Shown here: piece after piece, positions 21,835-34,400 of the stretch | How the letters are laid out: the number at the start of each line of letters is the position of its first letter | How positions within the stretch are numbered: the stretch's first letter is position 1 | Assembly: GCA_033297205.1 (NCBI GenBank) | Contig: MU859073.1 | Span: 248,001 to 312,000, forward strand | Source of the DNA: Pseudoneurospora amorphoporcata | Lineage: Eukaryota; Ascomycota; Sordariomycetes; Sordariales; Sordariaceae | Direction: 5' to 3' | DNA length: 64,000 nt | Program-made: the position numbers and the translations under genes | Notes under the pieces: generated by a model | Database searches by the model: none | The model's input: the letters and a program-made list of their open reading frames with translations, nothing else | What the model was told of the DNA's origin: nothing

Positions 21835-24044
21835 CTAAACCTTCACCGTCCCCCTCGCAACCCCCAAAACATCCACCCACTCCCTCGGCCTCTGCCTGCC
21901 CCCCTCATACGCCTCAGCCAGATACCTCTCCATCTCCCTCGCAAAGCCCAACAGGCGTTCCTCCTCTCCCCACTCCGCCATCGCCATCACGCCCACGGGC
22001 AACTTACCCTCCCCTTGCTGCGCCTCCACATACCCTCCGGGGCACGTCACCGCCGGACACCCGCTGGTATTCGCATACCACACATACGTCATATTCCTAA
22101 TACTCCTGTTTCCATCACTGCATCCGTACGTTTCGTCGCCCGGCATGATCGGCCACCCGGCCATGGGCGTGGTGGGGGACACGATCAGCAGTCCCGGGAA
22201 TTGCTCGTACAAGTGCGCGAGGTGCTGCATCATCACCTGGCGCAGCTGGTTGTAGCGGAGGTAGTCGGCGGCGGGCGTCTGGGCGCCAATGGACACCAAG
22301 ATGCGGTTGGGGTAGTTGAGCGGCTTGAGGTAGTCGTCTGGGTTGGTGACGCGGTTGCGGGCGTCGGCGGCGGCTTCCGTCAGGCAAGTGGCGGCGTGGG
22401 CGAGCTGGCCTTCGCGCAGGTAGGGCAGCTTGATGGTGACGAGCTCGTACTGGCCGCCCAAGGAAGGGCTGCTGCAGAGAGTTTCGATGGCGCGGTTGAA
22501 GGTGGTGCGGACGTCCGGGTCGGCGAGGGCGATCCATTCCGGGCAGAGGCCGAGGTATTTTTTGGCTGTGGGGGAGGGCGGGATGGATGGGGCGAGAGAG
22601 GACTGGGCCGGGTCCGAAGGGTCGGGTTGGGCCATGATCCGATAGGCGATGGTCAGGTCCGAGGGGTTGGCGCACATAGGACCGACGACGCACATGGATG
22701 AGTTGCGGCTCACGACCCGGTTGTGGGTGGGCTTGAGGCCGTAGACGCCGCAGAAGGCGGGCGGGATGCGCATGCTGCCGCCTGTGTTTGGGTTGGGTTG
22801 GGTTAGTGAGATTGGCTACTCTTTGACGCCATGACATGACGATGAAGCTAAGGTAGTAGAGATGGTCAAACTTACCGGCATCAGTACCGATAGCGATAGG
22901 CACAAGACCGGCGCTGAGGGCAGATCCAGCACCAGATGACGAGCCGCCAGGGAAGTACTTGGCGTTGTACCAGTTCGTAGCCGTTCCCGTAGCAGGGTTG
23001 CAACCCGTCGTGTCTGAACCGTTATTGTCAGCCCCTTATACCCCTCAACTCCCTCTCACACTTTTCACTTCAAACCACCAAGTCAAGTCACTCATGACTC
23101 ACCCATGCCAATCTCATGCTGGTTCATCTTCCCCACCATAATCGCCCCCGCCTCCCTCAACTTCTTCGCCGGCCACACCGTCTCCGTCGCCGGCTTCTTG
23201 AAATACTCAAACCTCTCGGCTTCAACCTTCATGCCCATGGTCGACACATAACCCTCCACCTCAGTATCATCCTTCACACCAAACGGCACGCCATCCAGGA
23301 CTCCCAACGGCCTGCCGGCCTGCCAACGCGCCGTCGACGCTTTCGCCTCGGCCAACACCTCGTCCACCTTTGACTGGATGAAGGTTACGGCGTACTTGGA
23401 CTCGGGCTTGATGTCGCGCCGGATCAAAGGGAGGAGCGCGTCGATGACTTGCAGCGGGGTGAGCGAGCCGGAGGCGTAGGCGGCGTGGTAGTCGGCTATG
23501 GAGTTGAAGCGGCCCGGGACGGTAGCGGGGGGAGGGGTGGTGAGGGAAGGGTCGAAATCTAGGAGGGGTTGAGTGGTTTCCGAAGTAGAGGTGGGGATGA
23601 CGTTGGGCTGTTGTCGTTTGTTAGTTCACATTCTTACAATGTTAAAACCCTCCGATAATGATGAGGGATGAGAGAGTAGATAAACCCAGAAAAACATCAC
23701 CTGCACTCTCCATTGTTCACCATTCAGTTCGGACATAGACCTGGCCTGCCCGAATTTGGCGTTGCTCCACATGAACTTTTGAAGCCATTGCGAGTTGGAA
23801 ACGCTATGGTCAAGATTGAAGTGTCAGTGAGTGCTCTGCATCTTTGTCCTTGTCGTCAAAACCATGAAAGGAGGGAGTGAACGGACAGCATCGAAGCAGC
23901 TACCAACGGCAGTCCGCGCATGGGCGGGTTGTGGTCCGCCTCGGGCTTGAACTCCAAGACGTGAGCGGGAGCCTCCTTGGCCCCCGGGTGGTTGAGGAAT
24001 TTCTTAGTTGAGGCCATCGCCATGTTGGAAACGGTCACTGTCAT
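21835..24044 (-). CDS. Amidase-signature family enzyme
   Basis: Hydrolyses an amide bond; the substrate cannot be told. Exons are 24044-23887, 23803-23701, 23607-23103, 23013-22876 and 22781-21835 (616 residues). The first junction needs donor GTCCGT at 23886; the nearer GTAGCT would put a stop in the next exon. The chosen splice gives RGLPLVAASMLVSNSQWLQ, as in fungal relatives. The Ser-Ser-Lys triad is visible: Lys at about 199 (GVPFGVKDD), the cis-Ser in GGSSSGAG at about 280-282 and the nucleophile in GTDAGGSMR at about 304, the latter formed across an exon junction. The sequence then reads FCGVYGLKPTHNRV. No signal peptide is evident. A second ATG three residues before STKKFL is an alternative start. 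The glutamyl-tRNA amidotransferase A subunit is a possible relative, but the N-terminal extension suggests a stand-alone amidase. Confidence 0.9.
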
Positions 24045-25696
24045 TGGTACCGCTTGGCGGTAAAATGGACCTGGATTTGGTGTTGGTCGTGTCTGCGCGT
24101 TGGGGCGATGGCATTGAACCAGGACGGGAACTGATATGAGATGAACCGGCTCTATTCAAGTCGTCATCGATTCACCGAGTCCAAGTGTCTGTCTGATCAA
24201 TCGAGAGAACAGATGGGTAATGGATATGAAATCTGCCTCCCCCATCCCAGGAAAAATGAACAGATGGCATTTGTCACAAACTCTTTGCTCTTGTCAGCTG
24301 GTCGTTACTAAGATCGACGACCCATTCATCTTCGCCCATTGAGGCTTCGCGATACGATTGGTTTGTTCACACTCAAATTTGCTGAGGGGCAGCCATCTGA
24401 CGCTAACAGTGGAGAGGTCGCGATAAATGTTGTGGCTGGTTGCATATTGCGGCAAAAGAGACCACAAGAGTACTTGGCGCCTGTTAGCAATTATTCAACA
24501 TCGATTGAAGCGAGGGCGATGCCGAGGCTATAAGACTAAGCAGGTAATAGGCCCGAGGCTCGCTTTGAGGTTTAGTGGGTAGAGGGGACGGGGAGCATTC
24601 GGGCAGGCATAATCATGATACTGGACCTTCAGATGTTCATGCGTGCAGAAGATGACTTTGTTGTATAATGACCTTTTTTGATGGTCCGCGCTCTATGTTT
24701 TGAACTCGGGTCCAACGACGCAAGGTACCGTCTAAACATAGGAAGCGATTTAAACATCGAACCTGGATCGTAGTATGAGCACCCAATCTGGTGGTATCCC
24801 GTCGTAAGATCAATGTGATGGACTGCGCAGCCGTTACCAGCAATAGCGCTTACCTCAGAAGCAATGCAACCCATCCCATCCGTACTTCATCCACTTACAA
24901 CCTCGAACCGGAACCAAGGGATGGGTTTCTGGTATCTTCCCAGCCCCCACCCCTAAACGACATCATCATCACATTGCAATGAGATCACGAGTGGCAAGAC
25001 TGATAGCAGTGTATGTTTAACTTTTACTGTATTGTTTGTATGTGTCTGTCCTTTGACTGATGCCAGTCGATACTATAAAGTATCCAGCTCTCTAAAAGCT
25101 GAGGATCTAGACTATCTGAGGAGCAGCTAATGCTCAATATCCCATCGCCATGCTCTCTAAATGCGCATTGTGTGTTAAAATCAAACGCTGGGGAGTCCTG
25201 CTGTGTGCAGTATGATCCAGTTCCCAATCGCCATCCCATGCAAAATCCGTTCTATGCCCTATCCAGTGTCATAACAGGCATTCTCCTCGCTGTCGGAGCG
25301 TTGCTCCGTCGAGGGCCTTCATCATAATGAGTGTAAGAAAAGTAAAAGAAAACCGCCACCGGATGCAAAAACTCCAGTGCATGTGAAAAAAGTACCAAAA
25401 CGCCTGTCGCTGCTCACTTCCCTGTCCAAGGGGGAAGGGCTAGGGTACAAGGACCCGGTGATGAATGCTGATGAAAAACAAATAACGCCCGCTGCGCCTT
25501 CTTGTGCAGAGAAAAGTTGCCAACCCAATGTATGTTGACTGATGAGAAAAATATCGCTTAATGTGATGCTGAGTGCTGATGATTTCGTGACTCGTGGACG
25601 ACTTGAGCCGTCCATTCTGAGGCGCTGTGTCCGTTCAGATCGCGTCTTGTGAACGGGATTGGGTGTTGTGAGGGTAGAGTGAATCAGTCGGGTTAT
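24045..25696. other. Intergenic: upstream of the amidase, downstream of the 499-residue protein gene
   Basis: 1.65 kb without a recognisable gene. All open frames are under 100 codons and unrelated to any family I know. No repeat stands out. Confidence 0.6.
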
Positions 25697-27196
25697 TTAG
25701 CGACCGCTCAAACGGAGAATCTTGGTCCTCAACCAAAGGATGAACTCTTGCCAGTAGTTCTGAGTCTTCCTCTTGGGTCCGCTAGACCGGCGACGAGTCT
25801 GCTCGAACTTGACGTGATCCACAGGGTTGGCGACGAAAGCCGGGGGAGCAGCCTGGTCAGCTGGTGTGCTCTCGTACTTGCGACTGGCGAACCCAAGTCC
25901 ATGCTTCTCCGACATCTCAGGTTGCGAGTTGTCGCCGCTGGTAGGGTTGGTGGCCGGGCCGATAGTAGAAGACCGATCCCAGAATGAGGAAGCCGTGACA
26001 TCGCCCTTGGAACGGCTTGTCTTTGAAGACCCACCACTGCCGTTCTTGGTGAAGCTGAATCCCGAAGCGGTCCTAGTAGGGCCGGTGATCGATGCGATGC
26101 TGGTTGCGGTAACCTTGCGGGACATGGAGGGCCTGGGAAGATCGCTGAGGCTGCTCTTTCTCGCAGACTCCTTCTCGATGCGGCTCGCTTCCTTGGTGTC
26201 TTTGCGCTCGCGCTTCTTGATCAGCTCACGATCATACTTCTCCTGGTTGGCCCTCTCCTTCTCCTCGAACTTGCGGCGCGCATTTCGGATTTTCTCGAGA
26301 CGGGCAGCTGAGTCGATGTCGGTGGAACGGCTGCGCAGACGAGGGAAGCCCGAGGTGAGATCGAGTGAGGTGCGTAGCGGAGACATTGGGGTGCCGGTCG
26401 AGGATGCCGGGGACACAACAGTGGGCTGCTGCTGAGTGGAGGCGGCACCATCACCCACAGTGCCGGTAGGGGAATCGTTCTGGCCAAGCTGCGCGTCAGG
26501 GGGGGAAGAGATGGCCGTGGGGGTTGATCGGCCAGTGTTGAGGCGGAGGGCCTTGGAGGCAGAGTTGGCGTCGGAATAGGAATTGGCGCGAGAGCTGGCA
26601 ATAGACGGCCTTTGGCGCAAGATGTTGGTAGTGTTGGACCTGACGGGAGGAGGAGGGGGCGACTGCATAGGGTGACTTGTTGGTTGCGGCTGCGCTTGCT
26701 GTGAATCAGTGGCCGTCTCGTCTTCGGTTTCTGTGATGGTAGGCGAGTAGCGACCGTTATCGAAAGAGGAGAGTGAAGGGGCATACGACAGCGGCGGGGT
26801 AGCTGTACGCGGCGTCTGCTGGAAAGGATGGTAGAAAGCTCGGGAGCCGCTGCCAGACGATGTTTGCGAAGCAGAGCGAGCGTGCTGGTACTTGACACGA
26901 ACGCTGTTTCCAGTAGCACCCAGGTCGGCAACACTGTCCTCGTCTGCCTTTGCGGCTACAACACCTCCGGCGTACCCAAAGCTGACATCCTTTGCGGACC
27001 TGTAGTTGACGCTATTCCTGTTGTTGCCGTTGTCGATATCGAGCTGATCCACCGGCTGCTCATCCCATCCACGGTTCAAATCCAGCGAGTTCTTGGGCGA
27101 CGACGACAGCTTTTTGAGAATTGGCTTAACGACCTTTGCGCCTCGGGTCTTTGTGAGTTTGTTGGGGACAGCGCCCGTAAGGGAGAAGGACGTCAT
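25697..27196 (-). CDS. Conserved hypothetical protein, Ser/Pro-rich, with charged helix and basic C-terminus
   Basis: Single-exon gene of 499 residues; function not recognised. Residues 23-46 carry KPILKKLSSSPKNSLDLNRGW, similar to a motif I recall from other Sordariomycete hypothetical proteins. Residues about 80-295 are Ser/Pro/Gln/Thr-rich and likely disordered, with PPPPP at about 179-184. Residues about 298-348 form a highly charged helix (KIRNARRKFEEKERANQEKY), a probable coiled coil. The end is basic, then aromatic and amphipathic (YWQEFILWLRTKILRLSGR), which could contact a membrane or partner. Codon use and absence of stops over 1.5 kb make it a real gene. Many Ser/Thr-Pro sites suggest phosphorylation. 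Possible signalling or polarity scaffold, but that is only inference. Confidence 0.85.
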   Translation of the reverse strand: MTSFSLTGAVPNKLTKTRGAKVVKPILKKLSSSPKNSLDLNRGWDEQPVDQLDIDNGNNRNSVNYRSAKDVSFGYAGGVVAAKADEDSVADLGATGNSVRVKYQHARSASQTSSGSGSRAFYHPFQQTPRTATPPLSYAPSLSSFDNGRYSPTITETEDETATDSQQAQPQPTSHPMQSPPPPPVRSNTTNILRQRPSIASSRANSYSDANSASKALRLNTGRSTPTAISSPPDAQLGQNDSPTGTVGDGAASTQQQPTVVSPASSTGTPMSPLRTSLDLTSGFPRLRSRSTDIDSAARLEKIRNARRKFEEKERANQEKYDRELIKKRERKDTKEASRIEKESARKSSLSDLPRPSMSRKVTATSIASITGPTRTASGFSFTKNGSGGSSKTSRSKGDVTASSFWDRSSTIGPATNPTSGDNSQPEMSEKHGLGFASRKYESTPADQAAPPAFVANPVDHVKFEQTRRRSSGPKRKTQNYWQEFILWLRTKILRLSGR

Positions 27197-30100
27197 GATT
27201 ACGGAGTAGTGGGACTTGTGGTCCTGAGGGGACTAGCCGCGGAAGCCGGCGCGGGGGGCAGGATGGGTATTATAAAAGTCGGGATGATATTGAAAGAAAC
27301 TTGAGATTTGAAGGAGCTCTTTGAAGGGTAGGAGGGGGAGATAAGATCGCACCGGGCCACCGAATATCCTGTCCAACCAACCGTAGCTTCCGACGACGAC
27401 GGCTTCTTGGAGGGACGGCGGCGATGGAAATATAAACGAGAAATTGGCCCTTGTCTGGGACCACTTGCAATTTGGGGGCCCAGTGGTGGTCCCCAGCAGG
27501 TCCCCAGCGGTGCGGTGGACGCGGTGGACAGGATCTAGTCCGCTTTGGAAGTCCGCTCTGGAAGCCACCCCTTGGACAAGTGCCCTTCCCTTGTCTGGTG
27601 CAAAGAACCAGAGTCCCTGTCGGTTTTGTTCTCCCCGGGCCCTGTCTGGTGGAAAGCGAGTGGAAAGATGGTGAAAGCGGAAAGGTTCGAAGCGCAAGTT
27701 ATTGCCCGCCGCCCGGGTCCCTTGTCAGGCGCGCGTCAGGGGAGCCGCGAGCGGGGGGGGTGCAGCATATGATAAATCAATGTTAAGCAACGCCCGCAAT
27801 GTACGGTGCTTTGCATTAACAGAAAACTAGCACTCACAATGGAGCGGGGGAGACGAGACCGCCAGTTTGGATGCATCGGGACTCCGCAGACGCAGCAGTA
27901 GCGAGTGGTTAGCGAGAATGGAAAAGGCGACGAAGACTGCTTCCGCCTTTTCGAAGGTGGCATCTGTTTGGTATGAGATGCCGCACCAGACACTCGATGG
28001 AAAAGGCGGAGGAGGGGTAAACTCGACAGTTATTCCACTTTGGATGGCGAGGAGGGGGGGATCGGTGACAAAGAAGCTAGGGGCTGCTCAGACTTTGTGT
28101 CCTGTATCACCATTCTTGAAATTCAAACAGAACTACATGGTGTACAGTCGAGATGTACTCTGGGGGGTCCAGAGTGGTAGCGGATCGGAGAGGTGCTCGA
28201 TATGCAAACACAAGGCCATCAATGAAATGAGAGTTTATGCAGCCACAGCCCGACTTCCCTTCCAATGGCAACTAACCAAAACCCAGTTCCAGTTCCAGTT
28301 GCAATTTCATTTCGCCTGAGGGGTGGCTTCCCTTTTCTCGCAGCACGGGCTGAAAGGAGATCTGCGCGCTCTCAAGTGACGAGATTGCTCTCCTAGAATT
28401 CTTTCCATCTTTAGATTTTAGCTTTTGGCTTTTGTTCTCTCCTTTTCGCCTTTCGCTTCTCATCATCACCAAAGGTGGAATCCCACTTTGGTGTATGCTG
28501 CACATCTCTACTCTAGTCACTAGAGCTAAAGTACACTACGAAATGCAGAGCGCACTCGCAGTCCATGCAGGACATCCGACTAGAAAAGTTGACGACTTGA
28601 ACGGCGCCGCTCAATGGGGTCGGCCAACAACAAGGCCGGCTTCTGATTGATTGATTCAGCCTCATTCCTCATTTCCAAAACCCTTCTGCGCTGCCAGTAA
28701 TGAAACTGCAGCAGCGTCGTGATGCCAGTCACCGCACCAAAGCACCAAAGCACCCGTCAGCCCACCAGTCTGCGTGCGTGGTTCTCGCTCTCTGTGGGGA
28801 GCAGAGAGGAATGGAACCCCCCAAGATGGATCCTCTTGCCCCAAGCTGCATTAGGTACCTAGGTAGGGAGGAGTGGGAAGAGTGGATACCCACGCTTAAG
28901 TGTTAGCAGTAAGCAGGTCGCATAAGCCAAATGCTTAACAAAAAGAGCTTGACCGCCTTCAGACCGCCTTCAAGCTCGCTGCTGCACCAGCTGCACTGCT
29001 TGCAGACCGTAGAAAACTCTGCGAGTCTGGTCCAACCACCGACCAATCTGATCTTGACGGCTTTCCGGTCGCTTGTTGGTTCTGGCGTCCGGGCCGTCGC
29101 CGCCTGTACGGAATGCGGGTTTTTGAGAACGACACCGACTCTCAAACGTCGAGGCCCGGAACTTGAGAGGGCGCACACATACAGTAGCAGGCATAAAATC
29201 AGAACACTGCTTAGACCACGCTGTCTGGCCTGACCGACAATGATATCCATCCATATCATATGAATCCATGTCCGTCCCACTCTGCAGGATGAGGCCATGG
29301 GAATCACACCCGGCATCGTCGTCGTCGTCTATGTACCGCATCGACCAAGGCATGCAGGCATTGGTCAACAATGTTTCAATGTTTTTCTCACGTTTCACAC
29401 ATCATGGCGGCAGCAACAAAAACAACAAACAATGGCAGCCATGCAGGTTGTGGGAATATTGGGAGCGACTTTCGCAGGCATTGAACCCGCCAAAAAAGGT
29501 TGATCCGTGAGCACGCACAGGGCACATCTTGGCTCGTGGTCCATGGTCCCCTTTCCCTCTTCATTTGTCCACCGGCCAGAGCCCCACTCTGTCGTAGCCT
29601 TATCAAATGTCATGGAACGAACAAATGGCTCGGCCGGCACAATTCACAACATGCTTCGGCGATTTTGATGCCTCCAAAATCCAAACCATCGTTCAACCCA
29701 AAGACAAATCACCAGCAACCCCGACCACACTACTGGGCTTTCGGCTGGCCCAGGGTTCCATTCCGTGGCCCAGGCGCTCAGTAGCGTCCATGATAGCGCG
29801 CAACCACCGCTGCGAGAAGTGGGAATTGGACTCTCCCACTGGAGCAGACCGGCAACTCCTTCAGCAACCCCGTTGGTGCTTCTAACCAAATTCTGCCCGG
29901 TACGGTTCCGCGACGCCGAGGGGCAAAAAGTGAGCATGGGATGCTTGAGGAGCGGTGACCAGCACAACCAGAAACCGTGGATCGTAAACCGCCCGGAGAA
30001 ACTCGAGAGCGACCTATAAGTGGCGGACTACCAGCATGAAACGTAAAAGACTGCATCGACGATGCAACTATCACCTGCTGCTGGGTAGGTAGGGCTACAG

Positions 30101-31373
30101 AGCTAAACTCGAAACTGCGGTATGTATAATGGCAAGTGCATTGCATAATGCTCATGTTCTTGCTCACATGTTCGACGGATGGGAGCAGAATAACCGGCCC
30201 CCAAACAAAGAAGCTACCTCTACCGAAGTCCGGAATTCAGATGTTGCCCCTTCGTTTAATTAACTTTTTGCTTCACAGCCCCAGTGGGTTATATGAACTG
30301 GAGCTTCCCTGGGTATCCGGCAGCTCGGGTCTCTCTATTTCTGACTTCCTCTTGTCTGAGTTGGGTCAAGCCAAAAATCAATCTCAAAGATAGGGGATTG
30401 TCCACTGAACGGCGACCGCGAACGGCCTGGGCGACAGAAAGATGGACGGATATTCAGGAACGGACAGAGTGGGAGAGCTTCCAGAAACAGGGGTCTCATC
30501 GCTCCACCAACTCAAATGAGTTTGGGTCCTTGACTACGGAACCTACCAGCTGCCTAGAGGTAGTGTACAAACCTGTTGACGAACGATACCAGAGTCCGTC
30601 GAACGTTTCGCACATCCAGCAAACACCACACAATCCCAGCGGCACGCGCAGCACATCAAGGAACCACCTCCAGAGCCACAGCACCTTCCCAAACCGGCTC
30701 AAGGCGCCCTCACTCACCAACCACAACTCGTCGTTTTCCATCTCCACTCAGGCTTCAACCAGTCCAAGGTGTTGAAGAAGAGATAGGAACCACTCAGAGG
30801 CTGACTTTCCAGGGGCCATCCACTCACCGACCTGTTGACATGCCTGCAGTATCGCTCCCTCCCAGTGCTACTGCAATTGCGCAAATCCCGCCCGCGTTGT
30901 CGGTCGAGGAGGTCGGGGTCGGTTAGCCGGCCGGGTTACAGTTCCCCGGGCTCACTACGGAGCTGTGCACAGAACGCTTTGCGGTCTGTGTCCCTTCGTC
31001 AACAGCTCTCATTCGTTCGGCCTTTCCCCTTCTCTTTTGCTTCTTTTCCTTCCGAGTCCCCACACTTCCTCCACAGTCAAGGGTCAGACCGACTTCTGGG
31101 AGTCGTGCACGGGTTCGCTTCCCGTTAGCTTTGGTGTCTTTTGGTGGCTCTCAAGGTTCTCGTTCGGTTCGGTTCGTCTCTGCTGAGAAAAGCACAACTG
31201 CCCTGTGCGTGCAAGCGGCGGCGATGGCGATGAGAGGGTAGACGAGAGAGAGACCCTACCTACACAAAGGCACGCAAAACTCCACCACAGTCTACCGAGT
31301 ACACAGAGCGAAGAAGAGGATCACCAAAAATTCTCTTCGTCTCTACCGGATTTTCTAGCTCCAGAAGATTTTG
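27197..31373. other. Gene-poor region, first part
   Basis: The first few hundred bases should be the promoter and leader of the 499-residue protein gene. Beyond that I see only open frames below 165 codons with no recognisable similarity. A short CCAGTT-type repeat lies at about 28285. Perfect TACCTAGGTA palindrome at 28856-28865. The stretch 30.95-31.37 kb is pyrimidine-rich like a Neurospora 5' leader. Confidence 0.55.
28853..28865. repeat. Palindromic AGGTACCTAGGTA motif
   Basis: Contains overlapping palindromes AGGTACCT (28853-28860) and TACCTAGGTA (28856-28865). The same 13-mer recurs at 35194-35206, and partial versions occur in most intergenic regions of the window. Confidence 0.8.

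Positions 31374-31416
<43 letters not shown>
31374..31416 (+). repeat. Homopolymer run of 43 A
   Basis: Longest homopolymer in the window. Its last A is the first base of an ATG opening a short frame. It could be a promoter poly(dA:dT) tract, a slippage product, or the tail of an inserted cDNA; I could not find a target-site duplication. Confidence 0.95.
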
Positions 31417-31418
<2 letters not shown>

Positions 31419-34400
31419 CCTCGTCGTCTTTTTCTGTGTTTTTATTCACGGCCCTCGCTTGAAGCACATGCGAGAGCAAACCGTGGGTATGTTTATGAAG
31501 ACGGGCGGAGCAAGTGGTGGATGCAGTAAATTAAACTCGACCTGATGCGCTGTGGATAAGCCGTTTCCATATCCATCGATTCAACTCTTCGGGCTCTTCC
31601 AGCTCTGACAAGGTCGTCGCAAATGTTAGTGATGCACGGTCCCAACTTGCACCACGCCATGAACAAGAAATTCCACCGCTCCAGCATTTCGTAGAGTTCG
31701 CAGCGGGATCCTCGAAAAGTTCCCCAGAATGCCCAAAGTCCCCCCAAGGCTAATTTCCATAACCAAGCTGAAAGTCTTATCCCATGACTTGCGGCTCAAC
31801 GTGCCCTTTGTCTCCAAATTCGATGCCTATGCGCTTGGTTGGGACTATGTGCGGCGTCTGCTGATGTGCTCTGATCAGGTCACGGGATCGAGATGGGTGG
31901 ATGTTAGCTAAGAATTACTAGGACCCGATGGGGCACCTTTGCTGCATATCATATTGTTAGTGAGCAAGTGCTTACCCTCGGGCTGGTAATAGTCGGCGTT
32001 ACGACTCGCAGGGCAGAAAACGTCCTAGCTCTAACAGACTTCTAACAGCAGCTTGACACAGCAACCATGGGCATAACATCAACACGAAAAAGCTTTAATT
32101 GGGATCGACCTCGTCTGTACACACGTCAGTGACGCCCTATTTACACTTCACAATCTAAGTAGATCCTATCGTCCTTGGTATCAACATGAACGCAGCAAGT
32201 TCTTGGAGTTTCAGGTTCGTCGTGCAAACTCCAATGTTAACGTCTGACGTCCAGGCACCGGGGCACGGCATCGGGTAGCAGACACGCAGGTGATGCCGAC
32301 GGAGTTGGTTGACGGCCAGTATCAAGTTGAAGCAAATTCGCCATGTTTGGCGCTGTCGAGAAGGATAGAGGTAAACAAAGCCAGGAACGTGTCAGCAATA
32401 CCTCAGCTTACCTATCCCGTCAATCGACTTACAGTAGGTAGTTTGCCTGAAACCGATGGCTACGTGCCTGATCCGAAGCCGGTTAAGAGACGGGATTCTG
32501 ATTGATGATGTTTGCTGAGGTTGTACTACACAACATGAAGCAGCAACTCATGCCAATCAAGCCTTCCACAGTCCACTTGAATTGTCGGAAGCAAGCTTTG
32601 GTTTGTTGCAACTGGCTTGTTCCTTTGCGCTCCCTTTCGATCTCCTTTGCCTTTTGTGTCCGAGTGTGTACACGGGCTCCTTCATTCAGACGTGTATGGA
32701 ACTCCCGACTAGGATTTGATGGACAGACGGATATGGGAAACGTTCACGTCTGGGCAAGTTTGATAACAGCGGAGCCGCATCCGTCAGTCGACATTGTGAA
32801 TGCATCTGACGTTATCAGGGCTGAAGAAAATCAACAGCTCCAGATCAACGGCGTCGGCACTCGTAGGTCTTGAAAAGGCCAATCTGAGGGCTAGGCTTCT
32901 AGCAAACCCTCGAAAATGGTGTTTTGTTACTCTTAAACGGTTGGTTTGCAGAAAGTAGGGCGGCAGTCAACGACCTCTGCCTGGATGCTGTCGGTCATTA
33001 TTGTACAGCATTGTGTGGGACGTGGTTTATCGTCTTTCGCTGGTGTCTATTGGATTTGCGAGTGAGGCAACCCAACAGAGCGATTTCATTCCACAACAGT
33101 TCATCAAAAGTTGATGACAAAGAAAAGAAACAAGTACAAAAACAACGCCCCGTCAAAATTGTAGGTAGTGGTCTTACATAATCCAGAGCAAGAGACCGTT
33201 AGTCACACAGCGCATATTTGCCGATATCACATCCCATACTGGGAAAGAGTGTTGAAATATGGTGTGTGGAAGAGGCTCATGGCAAATTCTATGGAGCTCG
33301 TCGCATGCCATGATTTCCTTCTGTGAATAAGTGAATGTTCAGTCGACCAGAAACATTGCCAAAAGTCTCTACCGGACCACATTGAAAAGGACACTCACTA
33401 ATACAGATATCATATCGGCGTGGATGAAGTCGGTCTATAGCGTTGGCCGTAAACCATAAGAATGCTAGGCTATTGAAACATGTCCAAGTCCAGTTCGGTA
33501 CCTCTGGCTTCTGTCTAAAAGATGATTGTGTTCTGGCCCTGACAGGAAAATAGAGAAGGGAAAAGGATATGAAAATACATGTGAGTCACTTCATTAGATT
33601 CATGTGTTAGCCATGAACTCAATAAGCTGTCTATCTCTACTCAAAGCCCAGATGCTACTTCGACGAAATCCTTTGCATCCACAGCCAAAGTCTTGGACAT
33701 TAGGCCGTACCAAAGCGGACTGAGCATGCTTATACATAGAAGAGACTTTGGCCAGCCAGTCCACCGAAAGGTCAAAGTGACATACTCAGACGATATCAAA
33801 GGCCGGATAATGACTTTGCAAGCGCTTAAAGAGAAGCTTCAGGATAATTAATGTAGCAACTTCTACCCAAGCAAATTACAGAGTTGCCAAAAACAGTACG
33901 GAAGCAGCAAATAACATCCTTACTTACTAGCCCACTGCACTGATCCAGGAGCGATGGTCGAAGTTGAGCAAGGAAGATAGTCTGAAAGAACAAAATTACA
34001 GCAGACACTCCCATTGTCTTATGAGCAAACTTAGATTTTGTATGCAATGACATACAGTCGAGGATAAAGTGGTGCTGAAAATGGGAACTCTGCATCGATA
34101 CCGCGGCAATGTCCGTCAACTCCAGTCCACGCGTCCGTCGGGGAACGCAGATCGAATAGTGGTGGGCCTGTTCATTTGTCTCTAGTAGGTCGGTCGATGT
34201 AATGATTACCGTCACGGTGTTAGATTTAGCAACGTGGCGAGTCCGGTTCAATCTCCGTAACCATGAATGTTAATATTAGAGTTACCGAGGGGTAAGAATG
34301 GTACTCAAACCATCCAGAGTCGTAAGTGACCGTAACCGCCATGAACTCACATGAACCAATCTGACGGCAACATGTCACGGTAGCCATCGTGATTGCACTT

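Noticed and set aside
21766..22701. 311-codon plus-strand frame antisense to the amidase
   Set aside because: Low-complexity His/Pro/Arg then Gly/Val-rich translation opposite well-supported amidase exons.
23887..23904. Amidase intron 1 donor GTAGCT at 23903
   Set aside because: It joins in the wrong phase and gives a stop within exon 2; the GTCCGT donor keeps the frame.
31205..31462. Frame with poly-Lys across the A43 run
   Set aside because: It starts with GTG and its Lys run is simply the homopolymer; not a credible protein.
34220..34255. tRNA T-arm-like sequence GGTTCAATC
   Set aside because: The flanking five-base stems do not pair and no anticodon or acceptor stem could be found.
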